DNA of 64,000 bases from Musa acuminata AAA Group (Eukaryota; Streptophyta; Magnoliopsida; Zingiberales; Musaceae): assembly GCF_036884655.1 (NCBI RefSeq), contig NC_088327.1:12451001-12515000 (forward strand), read 5' to 3'. The position numbers and the translations under genes were made by a program. Positions within the stretch are counted from its first letter, which is position 1. Each line of letters opens with the position of its first letter. The notes under the pieces are model-generated. The model saw only the letters and a list, made by a program, of their open reading frames with translations, was not told where the DNA came from and searched no databases. Positions 1 to 12,700 of the stretch are shown here, piece by piece.

Positions 1-725
1 TGTTAAGGTATTTTTGGCAATTCAATTTATAATCCCTGATGTTGGTTCTATAAGTCCTTGAGGAATTTTTTGAAGTTTTATGTGAATAATGAGGAATTGG
101 CACCATATTGTCTTATAACTAGTAAACAATCTTTCAGTACAAGCTTAAGCAATCTTGAACAAAGAGGAAAGGAGAGAGAGGAGACTGGATGCAGTTGCAG
201 AGAAGTAGAGGAAGAGTGTGTGTGAGATTGACTGGGAGTGATGTACCAACTAAAGCTTGTGAGTAGGAATCTTCATCCACATTATTGCAGTTTTTCTCAA
301 GAAAGAAAAAAATCTAAAGCTATCATACATTGGATAGTTTTGTGTATGCAGTTGTAAGACAAACTTAGCCTGTGATACACAGAACAATTGGGAGTCTTCA
401 GGTAGCAAAAAGCCTTGGTTCTTCCATAAACAAGTCATAAGCTCAAGTTGTATATGTGATTCAATGATATTGTGGTGCACTTCAGCTTGCAGATATAGCA
501 ATTGCTCAGCTGCACTCTGAGATGCCACAATGAAGACATTGACACTCATACAGTTCCATTCAGATAAACGTTGCAGCTTCAGATATTGGAAGATCTTTTA
601 ACTCTACCAACATTTTTACAGTAGAGTCAATTCATTTAAAAAATAAATGCGGAAAACAGTTTGAACTTCATTTGGCTCTATCGATAGCGAGCCAGAGAAA
701 TGATCATTGGTTTGCATCGGTGAGC
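1..725. other. 3' flank of the sulfite reductase gene, no gene recognised
   Basis: The part nearest 725 is the expected 3' UTR of the minus-strand sulfite reductase gene. A minus-strand open frame of 99 codons at 250-549 resembles no family I know and has no supporting context. I therefore do not call it a gene. A short GA-rich stretch lies near 165-185. Confidence 0.5.
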
Positions 726-3700
726 TCATTCACCTTTTCCATTCTGCTGAGCAGCAACATAATTGCGGATGACCTCCATGGCCAGCTGGTGGGCACTCTT
801 GTTCTGCAGCTTTGCAAGATTCGCCATGGCTTCATACGTTTGCCTGTCCGAGAAGATTTTGAGATTGAATCTTGATGATGATGATTCCCCAGGACCTTCC
901 CACTTCTCGACCAGCTCTTGAAGTGTATCAAAGCCCTAACGGAAAGACAGAAGGTCAACCATGTTCATCACCGAGTGTTGTTAGAGCTGACATTCATATA
1001 TTATCAACCATGCTCACCATCCGAGTCGTGAAGTCACCAAATGATTCATGCCGTTGGCGTTCTATCCTCCAGTTGTAAAATAGCGGCTCAAGAACCTTCT
1101 CTAAATCTTGGACCTTCACCTTATTCATGAAGCTTTTTGCCAGTCTGGTCTGATTAGGTGTGCCACCAAGCCAGATCTGATGTCACAAGTAAAAAGCATC
1201 AATAAGCATTTGGTTGAGCACAAATAAAATTTATTTAGACAGCTGCTAAGGCCTGTAAGTTCTATTATATCTCAATATCAATATTTCGTTGCAAAGGGTC
1301 AGTTTAACTCCCAAGATCATGCATTTACAGACTATTAAAGTGAAGATCTTGCATGTATTTGTGCACTTGAGGATGTCAGGCTATGGAAACCACAAGTACA
1401 TAAAAGGTTGAATGTGCTTTATTCTAAATCTCACCCTAGGTGATTGCTAGTTATATAATTTTGCATAAATTGATTCTTCAATCTATGATTCCAAGCACTG
1501 CTGGTTGAAAGAAGCTTCAATCCACATTATTACTACCATTCATAAAGGACTTAAATCACCTGGTAGCTGTTGGGACCATCTCCGACAAGTCCTAGCTCGG
1601 CCATGTAGGGTCTGGCACAGCCATTAGGGCAACCAGTCACCCTTATCACAACTGAATCATTGTACTTGAGGCCAACCTGCAATAAAATGTTTCTGAATCA
1701 CAGTTCACTCAGAAAATTTTCAAATATAGCAGTTTGCACATTATTACAACAAATTGGATAATAAACAATGTGGTGACCTTGTCAAAAACAGCTCGAACCC
1801 TTCTGAGAATATCTGGAATCCCTCTCTCAGCTTCTGTAATTGCTAGTGGGCAAAGTGGAAGAGCAGGACAGGCCATGGCAGTTAAATTGAGACGATCAAT
1901 ATATCTGGGTAGCTGTCAGTATGATAATACTTAGATTAATCAGGACACCCAACTAACAGTAGGATCAGAAATCATCTTTTGCATAACAACCAGAAACACA
2001 AGTCATTTAGAAAGTCAGGCATTGAGACCTCATATCAGATTTAGCGCATTAGATTTCAATTCGGTTTAAACACCAAACACAGGGGGTCTCACTAAAGAAA
2101 GAAATAAGCTATACAGTAGATCAGCCATTTTGGTTATTCTTTTGGTTATACAAGGTACTAGATAAGTATAACCTAATTTTTGAAGCTGCAGAAACAAACA
2201 AGCTATACCAGTAGACCAGCCTGGGCAAGAGCTATGGAGATGGGCCGTCTCCATGAACACCGGATGTCACACAAAATCAAGTTCTGGTTAGGTGTAATGC
2301 GAACATTCAGATTGTACTTCTCAATTACTTCTCTCAAAGTTTTCTTCATTTTCCCTCCTATACGGCCATTATCAACACTGAGTCCACAAAACATAGCACC
2401 ATTACCCTGCCATGAAATGCTCCAAAAGATCATAACATTTTCATTAAAAGACAAAGCTGAAAACACATACATATGGCCAAAAATGATATTGCAATTGTTT
2501 AGAACATATCAAAACTAACAAGAACTAAGCAAAAGAATGAGTATAAATCCATTAGATGTCTGAAAGCAACCTGTTCATGCCATCCAAGGTAACTCTTAAA
2601 TTCCCACTCCGGTAATTCTCTGAATGGTTCAAACTTCTTACCATAATACTGCTCAACAACACTACGGAACTTTTCAATTCCCCATGCACTAATCAAATAC
2701 TTCATTCTACTATATTTCCTGTCATCCCTCCTCCCATTTTCTCTTTGAGTAACAACAATAGCCTTTATAGCAAACAAAATATCTGCTTTTGGAACATAAC
2801 CCAGTGGCTCCCCTAGACGAGGGAATGTGGTCTCAACCCGATGAGTCCTTCCCATGCCTCCTCCCACCTACAAATGTAAATTTTTTGAACAAATCAAAAT
2901 TTCTAATCAAGAAACTTATAAACTAACACTTGAACATAAAAACTTTTTACATAGATGTTAAAGCCTCGAGGTTCTCCATCATCATCAGAAACTAGTACAA
3001 CACCAATGTCATTTGTTAGGATATCAACTGAGTTATCTTTTGGTACAGTCACTGCAATCTTGAACTTCCGAGGCAAGAATTGGGTGCCGTAAATGGGCTC
3101 TGGTAAGTCTGGGAAATTTGTTCCATGGGAATTGTCATTACGAGCTTTTACTACCTCTGGAGGCTCTGCTGACATAACTTTTTCACCATCTACCCATAAA
3201 TCATAATATGCACCAGACTGAGGTGTCAAAAGGGTAGCAATATTTTCAGCAGTCTCCTGCGCAAAGACATACTCTTTTTTGGCATATGGTGCTGCAGGAG
3301 CTAATACATTTCTGTTCAAATCACCACATGCACCAAGAGTTGATCCCATATTCTTGATGATGGTACTCATTACAGTTTTTAGGTCTTTCTTCAGGATGCC
3401 ATGCAACTGAAATGTCTGCCTAGTGGTCAAGCGAAGAGTACCAATTCCAAACTCATCAGCAAGATCATCCATAACCAGGTAGAGCTTATTTGGGACTTTC
3501 CCACATGGATTTTTTGTACGAAGCATAAACTGGTAAGACTTTACACCACGTTCATCCCTATTTGTCTGTTGATAACTTCCGTGAAACTTGATCAATTGTG
3601 TAGCAGCTTCATTTATGTTTGGAGCTTCTGAGAGCAATTCCTCATTTAAAGGAAATCTAAGAAAGTTGCTTTGCTCCTTAAACAATTCAACCTTGCTTCG

Positions 3701-5347
3701 CTTGACCGCAGTATCTGGTTTTGTAGGCTATAAAAAAACCAAAAAGGATTGGCATTATTTAAATGAGAAATTAAGTACAGGTAATATACTCTAAATTTAC
3801 ATTAATCAAATATCATATCTGCAGATGAATTAATGGCAGGTAGATTACATTGGAGAAAATGTACCAAATCTCCCAGGTCAAAGCATCGAATGATTTTGTA
3901 CTAGAAAGAGATAAAGAGATACCTAAAAATTACAAAAAAACAGTTGCAGAGTTGAGAATTATATACATACTGCTTATTCAAATTGTAGCCCAGCTCGCAG
4001 GTCGAAATATCGAATAATTTTCTTTACTAGAAACTAGCAAGAGTTAAAAGATAATTTCAAAATTAGAAAAAAACCAGTTACAGTGTTGAGCATCATGTAT
4101 ATACTTCTTATTCTACAAGACACTGCATTTCTTTTTAGTTATTTCAAAACAACTGCTACTTAACAATATTTACATACTTTTTTATTTTTCCGTCATGCAT
4201 AGTCTTGTAGGACACTAACTGAAATGCCCATGATTTTTTCCTTGTGATGTTATAGAGTTCCATCATTAGGCAATGCTAAAAACAAGCTACCTTTTAGCCA
4301 TCATATTAACATCAAAGCACTAACAACTTTGCAAAACTAAACCATTTGAAGCTGCATCTATATCTGCCTCATTCAACATGTCCTTTTTGACTCTAATGGC
4401 CTTGCCTAAATTCTTTTAGAATGAGGAAAAAGAGGACTCATACAGCTTGCAGATGTGTTTCACAGAAATTAAGATCAGATTTGGGATTGGCCCGATCATA
4501 CATTAAGGCAAACTTGCAAGATATCCAATCACTCAGCATGCATATGGACCGTGAAATACGACAGATGTAAAATACGGCAGCATCATGATAGCTGATGATA
4601 AGCAGTTGAAGAACTTTACAGCAGGTTTAGTTAATGGTTGATTATAGGAAAATTAAAGAAAGTAGAAAAAAGAGTAAGATTAATCATCTACAGAGCTTCA
4701 ACAACATTGAAGAAGCTTCAGGTAAAAAACTCTGCTTCACAAGTTTCCTTTTCTCTTCTCCCAGTTCCCTCTCTCCGTCTCCCAGATCCCACATTGATAC
4801 AAAAAAATCGCTGCCCTAGCTACCAGGTCAATTACCAACCGAAAATACCTACACGAAAAATTTAAACCAGAAGCCTGTTACAGATAAGATGGGCATTCAG
4901 GAACCTGACATCACTTTCTTAATTGCTATGTAAAAGACTAGTTCATGTCAGAAAACACGAACATTTAAAGATGCAATTTGCTATCCTACGATAAAGGGGG
5001 AAAATGCTTGTTTCTTAAGAACGAAACATAAACGTGATATGGCATCACCATAATTTCCCCCTATTGGTTACTCAAACCAACTAGAACGGACAAAAGACAA
5101 CCAAGATCGCACCTTTGGGTTACCACATCAGGAAGCAGAAATAGATAAAATGCAAGAAGCAAATAGACCTCACCGTGGAGACGGCTCTTATAATGGAAGA
5201 AAAGCCCGACGAGGACCCGATGGGCAGAGCCGGGAGCGGTCTCCCGAAGGGAATCAGTCCGGAGGACCTGAGCCCCCAAAATCCACGTATCTGGACCCTC
5301 CGATCGGCCCCGGCTCCGATCCCCCCCGCCGCTGCCGAGGCCGCCAT
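726..5347 (-). CDS. SIR: Sulfite reductase [ferredoxin], chloroplastic
   Basis: It reduces sulfite to sulfide with six electrons from ferredoxin, in the plastid assimilatory sulfate pathway. There are eight exons (minus strand, 5' to 3'): 5174-5347, 2951-3727, 2571-2867, 2209-2406, 1778-1912, 1560-1676, 1018-1176, 726-935. Every exon length is a multiple of three, so all introns are phase 0, and together they give 688 aa. The start at 5347 is the first ATG of exon 1. The first ~58 residues are Ala/Gly/Arg/Ser rich, as in a transit peptide, ending in AVST before the conserved domain. The siroheme/4Fe-4S cysteines are visible: C497-x5-C503 (ACPALPLC) and C543-x3-C547 (GCPNGC). The [11 protein letters not shown] and [12 protein letters not shown] blocks are also present. 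The last exon encodes a C-terminal tail ([10 protein letters not shown]...NGKGE) known from plant SIRs and linked to plastid nucleoid binding. No break is seen. The length is close to pea and tobacco SIR, as I recall. Confidence 0.96.
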
Positions 5348-7253
5348 GGCCGCCGATTGGCAATTCAAATCCTCTAAAAGACAGCGCTTTCGGGACGAGG
5401 AAAAACCGAGCCGAACAAGCAAGTGGACCGAGAGCAGTGTGGCGCTTGCCGGGATTTGACGCCGTCGAGCTTAGACGCACCGCCAGCCGCCCACCCTAGG
5501 GAAGCGGAGTCCAGCGGTAGCCACACGTAGAGCGGCGGATTATTCTCGAAAGGCCACAGACGCTGATATTTTCACGCGCTGTCGCTGTCGCTCGTGAGCT
5601 GCGAACTGTTCGATATCGATCTGTAAGCCTCCATCTGAGCTGGTAATTCGGAGTGACAATATCATAATCCGAATCTGACTGTTCGATAATATAGGATTTA
5701 TTAACTAAGAAGTACTTTTTCTTACCCTGTTTGGTACTTCCCTCACATTACCTTTCTTCTTATTGGAAGGAGATTGGGCCCCTCTATTTCCGCTGACCAA
5801 GGCAAGTAGGAGAACAAAACTAGTGTGTATTCCACCAAATAAGAACACCGTTTTAACTATTGAATATAATTATGTGGTTCATAGTGCCAAAAAAAAAAGT
5901 TATTTAACCTCTTAAAGAACATAATCTAAAAATATAGTTTATATAACGATGGATGACAGAAAAAAATCTAGCTCATCTTTCTTTTTATTCCATAATATTT
6001 TTTTTAATGAAGCATTCTATTAGGATTAGTTGTAGATTATCTTATATAATTAATTATATTTAATAATCTTATTTTTTATATTTAATTCTTATAATTATAA
6101 TATTTAATATTATTTCTTCTCATCGTGAATTCTACCGACGAAAATACTACATGTGTTCAGAACCCTTTGATATTTTTATTAATATCGTGGCGAAACGAGA
6201 TTAAATATTTTATAATTTTTAAAAATATAAAGATCGAAAGGTTAAATGTAATTTTTTACACTTTGTTACAGTATTTTTTTTAATAATATCGTAAACTAAA
6301 TAAAATACTAATTTATATAAATTTTGTAATATCATATTTTTATAATAATAGAAAAATATTGTAATATAGTATAAAATATTATAAAATAATGTTTTTATTT
6401 TCAGCAATACTAAGAAGATACTGTTACTCATTTTATAAAATAAATTTTTATACTATAAATAAATCATGATTATAAAGAATATTTACTATATTAAATTTGA
6501 TTCAGAGTATATCGTCCATTAAGATTTTATGATAAAGTGGTAAGCGAGATCGCTTATCTATGATTGGCAAAAACTACTTACCGAATCAAAAATATGGTTT
6601 ATTTCAGTTGTTTCTTTGTGTTGGATCGTCACAGGACACACTGGTGCATGGAAGGACTGGTCGATGGGGAATGTCAGGAAGAACAGGAGCATTGGGATCA
6701 CTTGCATGTCAAAGCAGTGTTGTTCTCCGTGGTGTGATCCTGTTCCCCGATGGTAGGGTCTCCCATGACACCCCAAACACAATCATCCACGTTGAAACCA
6801 AAAGATCTCCTTTTGTCACGCCTGCAGGAGTGGCCTTTAACCTGCAGATCCTCTCTCCCCTTCCTGTCCAATGAACTGGCGACCACGATGATGAGAACCT
6901 GCACAATGTCATGAGTATATGCAGACACGTTGCTGTGAACGCCAGGGAATCCAATTCAAAATCTAAAGCAGAGCCCGGCACCACCTTCCAAAGTTAAAGG
7001 AGGTCAAGAAAGCCAGCACTAGACATGGAAGAAGATGAAGAAGACGAATGAGGAACAACAAGCAGCATTCTCTTCACAACCAGATCGATACTGCACACAG
7101 GGAACTGAAAAGATGCACAAACTCGGGCTTCTCAGCTATAAAAAGTAGCTGTGAAGCATAAAACAAGCTCACCAAACCCTAGAAAACCAACCTCAGCAAC
7201 AAAGACAGAAGGGAAAGATCAATGGCGATGCAGTGTTTCGGCCTGCGAAGGGT
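5348..7253. other. Upstream region of SIR and AT-rich intergenic DNA
   Basis: 5348-5640 is the presumed SIR promoter and 5' leader. 5640-6540 is very AT rich and without coding character. 6560-7250 is GC-balanced and has open frames on both strands (for example 6560-6874 +, 6709-6984 -) that match nothing I recognise. The part near 7250 probably serves as 3' UTR of the minus-strand SMR gene. Confidence 0.45.
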
Positions 7254-7481
7254 CTACAGTGAGATCTCCCGTAGGGCGTAGAGGAAGAAGAGATCGAGGT
7301 CCGGCGAGGTGAAGAAGGGGACGGGAGGTGTGTTCTCGGACCAGCGCATGGCGGTGACCCGTCGCTTTTTAGGCGCCGGTGGGCAGCTGAGGTGCTCCGG
7401 TATCCGGGAGGTCTTGGCCTTTGGGGTTGAGGATCCTGCAGCTGCGATGTCGATTGCTCTCTTCTCTTCCAAATCCGACAT
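7254..7481 (-). CDS. SIAMESE-related (SMR) cyclin-dependent kinase inhibitor
   Basis: This is a small single-exon frame of 75 aa. It carries the signature of the plant SIAMESE/SMR family: a TPKA...SRIPEH segment (residues ~22-32), then SCPPAPKKRR (~34-43), then FFTSPDLDLFF near the C-terminus. SMR proteins bind CDK-cyclin complexes in the nucleus, block mitosis and promote endoreduplication, often under developmental or DNA-damage control; that is family knowledge. The ATG at 7481 has a G at -3. An in-frame ATG at 7598 would add 39 residues of Arg-rich sequence without family similarity, so I prefer the shorter form. Known SMRs run from roughly 80 to 130 aa, so the longer start is possible. 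Sequence 5' of the gene (7490-8210) holds no recognised gene and may be its leader. Confidence 0.72.
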   Translation of the reverse strand: MSDLEEKRAIDIAAAGSSTPKAKTSRIPEHLSCPPAPKKRRVTAMRWSENTPPVPFFTSPDLDLFFLYALREISL

Positions 7482-9400
7482 GGCTTGTTTCGAGGAGACA
7501 TCATCCGTGGGGCGTCGTGATGGCTCCGAGTTCTTCTGCTGACGTCGAAGTCGAGGTCGCCAGCAAGCCTTTCTTCTTCCTCTGAAGGCTGGAGCCATTC
7601 GAGAGCTGGCCGAAGCCAAATGACATAAGATCCAAAAGAGGAAACCTTCATTTCCGAGATGATCAAACCTCAAGAAGACAAAGTTCAAAAAACCATGCTT
7701 GAAGAATAGAAACACAAATCAATGATTGAAACAAGATACAGCTAAGATTGGGTTTGAGATGAGTAGAACATCAGCTAAATCTTGCTACAGTTCATTAAGA
7801 AACATATCCTCCAACTTTTCAGAAGCTAAGAAAAGAATCGTTGACACAAAGTACTTCCTACAGAGAGAGAGAGAAGTTAGTAAAGACAATCTCACAGTGA
7901 AGATCGATCTTGAAGAGCTCCTGTCAACAAAACTCGACATCTGTCTTCTGTATCCAAAGAAATTGCACAGAGAGAAGAGTACACACACGACTCAGAAGCT
8001 AGCATACCTCTGAAGGACTCGGGCGCAGCACACTGTCAAAGAAGATATCTCAATTGATAGCCTCGGAGTAGTTGATCTCAAGAAGATGCCCAAAGCCTAA
8101 CAAGCTTTGGGTGAGCTTGTGAAGGATGTGTTCATGGAAATGGCATCTTTTTGTGGACGGGGAGGGAAGGATGCCAAGTGTGGCAGCGGTCTCCTCCACC
8201 GCAGGTGAAGTTACCTCAAAGAGATTCGATTTGAGCTAATATATAAAATATGTATTTAAAATTACAAAAAATAATATTACCTTTTCTGTCTGATTTTAAT
8301 TCCGTGCCTTAAATATATACATATCTATAATATTGTTGGTATATATATTTTTGTCCTTGATTATTATTTAAAGATTCCATCTCGTTGCTTGATCGAAGTT
8401 GATGGGTCCAATATACTTTCAGTCACATGCAAAATTATTATATGGGTCCCCCAAAAAAAGTGAAATAGAAGTCAAAGTCAAAGTCGATGACGTCGATCAA
8501 AGCTGTAACTCCATTTTATTTTATTTCTTTATTCTTATAATACGTCGAAGGGCCCACAATAAGATGGTTAAAATAGTGTCGGTGGGCGTAATCGATTACT
8601 AATTTAACGGATGATTCATGCATGATTGCATCCACCCGTTTGTGCGTGTCGCGACAAGTGATCAATACCCAGTTGTCATCTCTTCGTAACACACGAGCAC
8701 TGCGATTCAAAGATACCCGCGATGCTCGTTACTGGAGCAAGCAATCGGGTCCCATTCCACCACCACAAGAAAGAAGGGTACGCCGAGCGGGGTTTCGAAC
8801 GTGGTGTGGTTCGAAGTATTTACTGATCTCGTGGCGGATCGTCTCCAACGCTGGCTTCATCGGTCACATCCGATGCCGGCATCAGAGCCATCGGTCCTTC
8901 TAGCTCAGTGGGACCCACACCACTTCGAACGCCCAGGACCGTCCGATCGATTGGTGGCATCGAAGACGATGTCCGCCAGATAGCAAACGTATTCTAATAA
9001 TTCATCAGCGTTAATGCTGGATCGAGCGGCCCGGGTCCCACTCATTTCACCAAAGGAAAGAAGGGTAGGCCGACGGGGTTTACAAGTGGGGTCGTCGTCG
9101 CGGATCATCTCCAACTCGATGTTTTCGTCGGCGACATCCCATCCCGGCATCAGAACCGTCCATCCTCTTACCTGGAGTTTGGCCCAACGGCAAAGACCGT
9201 CCGATCGATTCCTTTTCCGTTCCACTGCTTCTTTCACCGCAGTGGGTGGGAGTAGCAGCAACGTCCTTTTCATAGTAAACATATCAAATCAACTCGGCGT
9301 TGTTAAAGCGTCGCTTTCGCCCCCTTTCTCTTCTCTCCTTAATTGCTCGATTACTAGTCGGTGGTGATAGGGTTCCTTCTTGAGATATCTCCCCTCACTC
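7482..9400. other. Intergenic region between SMR and CESA (divergent promoters)
   Basis: The two flanking genes are divergent. 7482-8220 is moderately GC-rich, with frames on both strands I cannot assign. It may contain the SMR 5' UTR. 8220-8620 is AT rich. 8740-9210 holds a diverged direct duplication, listed separately. No TATA box is clear for the CESA gene. Confidence 0.45.
8747..9210. repeat. Diverged direct duplication upstream of CESA
   Basis: Two copies in the same orientation, 8747-8952 and 9033-9210, share collinear blocks: gggtccca, then gaaagaagggta, gccga, cggggttt, then ggcggatc with tctccaac, then ccggcatcaga, then gaccgtccgatcgatt. The copies differ by many substitutions and small indels, so the duplication is old. 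It lies ~540-1000 bp before the CESA start codon. Confidence 0.75.
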
Positions 9401-9752
9401 CCCTTCTCTTCGTGTCGGCAGTGTGAGGGAAGACCGATTTGGTGGCTCTTCGGAGCAATCCGTTCTCAAAGGTGAGTCCTCTTTCTTTTGTTCTCGACGA
9501 AATGCTAGTTTTTGATGTGAATGGCTGGTTCCACCTATAGATCTACTAATGTATTGTTGGTGTACGTTTAAGATTTATGAGATCTGGATGTTTCATGCGG
9601 ACATTTCTATGGGTGATAAATTCCATGTGGTTTTGATAGGGGCAAGTTGTGGATCGGAATCCATGCGGTGCATTAAGCTTCGATCTGTTAATATTTGAGC
9701 TGTTTCTTCTCGATTCGATTAAAGTTTGCACTTTTTGGTTGAGAAGCCTGCC
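9401..9752 (+). promoter_or_regulatory. CESA 5' leader with probable 5' UTR intron
   Basis: A strong splice donor (AAAG/GTGAGT, intron starting at 9472) lies ~280 bp before the start codon, following pyrimidine-rich DNA typical of a transcription start. A 5' UTR intron is common in plant CESA genes. The acceptor just before the ATG is not certain. Confidence 0.5.
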
Positions 9753-12700
9753 ATGGAGGTCGATGGAGAGAAGGGGGTACGTTTCTGCATCAGAAACATG
9801 ATTGGTTCAAATTGTTTTTTCTTTTTTGACCGAAATGTAGCTTGTTCTTGAAAAGGTCTCCATCTTTAGATTCAAAACATAATATTTTTTCGCAATCCAT
9901 GGTTGAAACTGTGTTAATTTTGACTCGTCTTGACTTGGATGAAGAAGCCTGTGAAGCACTCCGGTGGCCAGGTGTGCCAGATCTGTGGCGACAGTGTTGG
10001 TACAACAGTGGACGGCGATCTATTTGTCGCCTGTGATGTTTGTGGGTTTCCCGTCTGCCGTCCCTGCTACGAGTACGAGAGGAAGGATGGAAACCAGTCG
10101 TGTCCCCAGTGCAAGACGAAGTACAAGAGACACAAAGGTTTTGCTTTGGATCCCGATCTGCATTAATGTGTCACAGTTATTTAAATAAAGACCAGATTAA
10201 GGATTTTGGTTGGCTCTTTTGTTTTTATTGCGACATGTAGGAAGCCCACCTGTTCGCCAAGAGGAGGGGGACGATGGCGATGCTGATGATGTTAGCGATT
10301 TCAATTATCCAACTAGCCATCAGGATCAGAAGCCAAAGATCGCTGAACGCATGCTGGGTTGGCACATGGGTCATGAGCAAGGGGAAGATGTCGGTGCTCC
10401 AAAGTATGACAGTGGGGAGATCCCCCGGAATCACATCCCTTTGCTCACTCACAGCCAGGGGGTATGCCTTTTTGATTTAATTCTCTTAAGATCAGTGTCT
10501 CTGTTCCCCTTACGTGAAGATATGTTACTATTTTCTTTATTTTCTGCAGCTCTCCGGAGAACTGCCAATGTCATCACCTGATCATATGATGTCCCCAGGA
10601 GGTGGTGGAAAGCGTGTGCATCCACTCCCTTACCGCTCTCGTATGTCACTTATCCTAGGTTTTGTGGTTGTTATGTTGAGTTTAATATTTGTTTATGCAT
10701 TGCTAGTCCTGATTCAGATGTTAAATTGTTGTCCTTTCTTATTTGATCAGCTAACTCGTCCAGAGAATTTGGCAATGTTGCCTGGAAAGAGAGAGTTGAT
10801 GGATGGAAGATGAAACAGGAGAAAAATGTTGTGCCAATGACTAATGGTACCAGTCATGCCCCTTCGGAAGGCAGGGGAGGAGGTGATATTGATGCGACTA
10901 CTGATTACAATATGGATGATGCTTTACTGTGAGTTATTCTCCTGTTAAAGTTTCTTTGTTGAGTGCATATGAGCTTAATATTTTCTTTCTGAATATTGTA
11001 GTTGACTTGTTTACTAGCAGATTGATGCTTTGAATATTTTTGTTGGAATCCTTGGTAAGAAACAGAAGAAATGTTCTCAAATATCGTAAATGTTATTGTA
11101 ATGAGATCTGTCTTGGTTCTTTTCTGTCTAAGTATATTTTGCATCCTATGAAAATACTCATTGCACTTCTCTTTTCTTATTGACTAATGGGTGACTAACA
11201 AAAAAAATGACCCATGAACAACTATGTTGGTGTAAAGGCATAAGAATTAGTCCTAAATACTGCATTCTTTAGTAACTGCAATAATAATTTTTCCTCTCTC
11301 CAGGTGTCCAGGTGGCATTATATGGTAATTAGCTAAATATTCATCCAGTTTATCTGTGTGGTCCATGTAAAATAAAGTGATTTTTTTTACTGATTTAGCT
11401 TTCTGAATTTCACAATCAACACACACTTCCAGGCTTCCAGCTTTATCCTTGTCAGCTTGTTCATTTTGGACTTGTATGACTGTTTTTCCTTTACTACCAT
11501 CGTGAGTCTGATTATAACACCAGCTCTGTTGTGAAATAGTGATCTTCTATCTTCTTTGACATTCTAATCCTAGTTCAACTTAAATCATCTTAAAGGGGAT
11601 CCTTATGAACATTTTGGTGGAAATGTCTAGCACACAATGTGCAACATCATTTGATGCTGTTCTGTATTCTTTATTTGAAAATAAATCATTTGCATTGAAA
11701 GTTGGAAATGAATCCAAATAATTTTTGGAAAGGAAACAAAGCCCTTTGTTTTTCTAAAATGTTAAAAAGTTTACTTGCTTTCGGTTCTGTAGGCTCTAGT
11801 TCCAGAGACTATTCTACTTTCTATTGTTTTTTTTTCTACTTTCTGTAGTTTAAATGTATAATAATTTAACAATATTCTTGACTCTGTTTATAGGGCCACT
11901 GAAATTACCTGAAACTTTTTTATTTTAACTGTAAGCTGTCATTGCTTTTATTATGCAGGAATGATGAAGCCCGGCAGCCTCTTTCCAGGAAAGTATCTGT
12001 TCCATCTTCCAGGATAAACCCATACAGGATGGTTATTGTGTTACGGCTTGTTATTCTCTGTATTTTCCTCCACTATCGTATCACAAATCCTGTCACCAAT
12101 GCCATTCCTTTATGGTTGTTATCTGTAATCTGTGAGATATGGTTTGCTATATCTTGGATATTGGATCAGTTTCCCAAATGGTTTCCTGTAAATCGTGAAA
12201 CTTATCTCGACAGACTATCAATTAGGTAATTGCTTCATGGTTTCTTAAATTTTCTTGTGTAGTTTAAGTACTCAGACCAGTTGTTTGCTAAACATCACTT
12301 GAAACAACAGATATGACAGAGAAGGTGAACCGTCTGAGCTGGCTGCTGTCGACATTTTTGTCAGTACTGTCGATCCATTGAAAGAGCCTCCCCTTGTCAC
12401 AGCCAACACTGTGTTATCAATTCTTGCCGTGGATTACCCTGTTGACAAGGTCTCTTGCTATGTCTCTGATGATGGTGCTGCTATGCTGACATTTGAAGCA
12501 CTGGCTGAAACTTCAGAGTTTGCAAGAAAATGGGTTCCTTTCTGCAAGAAATACATTATTGAACCTCGAGCTCCTGAATGGTACTTCTCACAGAAGATTG
12601 ATTACCTCAAGGATAAAGTTCAACCTTCATTTGTTAAAGATCGCAGAGCAATGAAGGTGTCTAGTCTTGCATAGTTTCAAACTTGGATTTTTTTTTTTTT

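Noticed and set aside
250..549. 99-codon minus-strand frame at the window start
   Set aside because: No family resemblance or composition signal; fits SIR 3' flank.
6560..6984. Overlapping plus and minus open frames
   Set aside because: Competing frames on both strands with no recognisable domain or promoter context.
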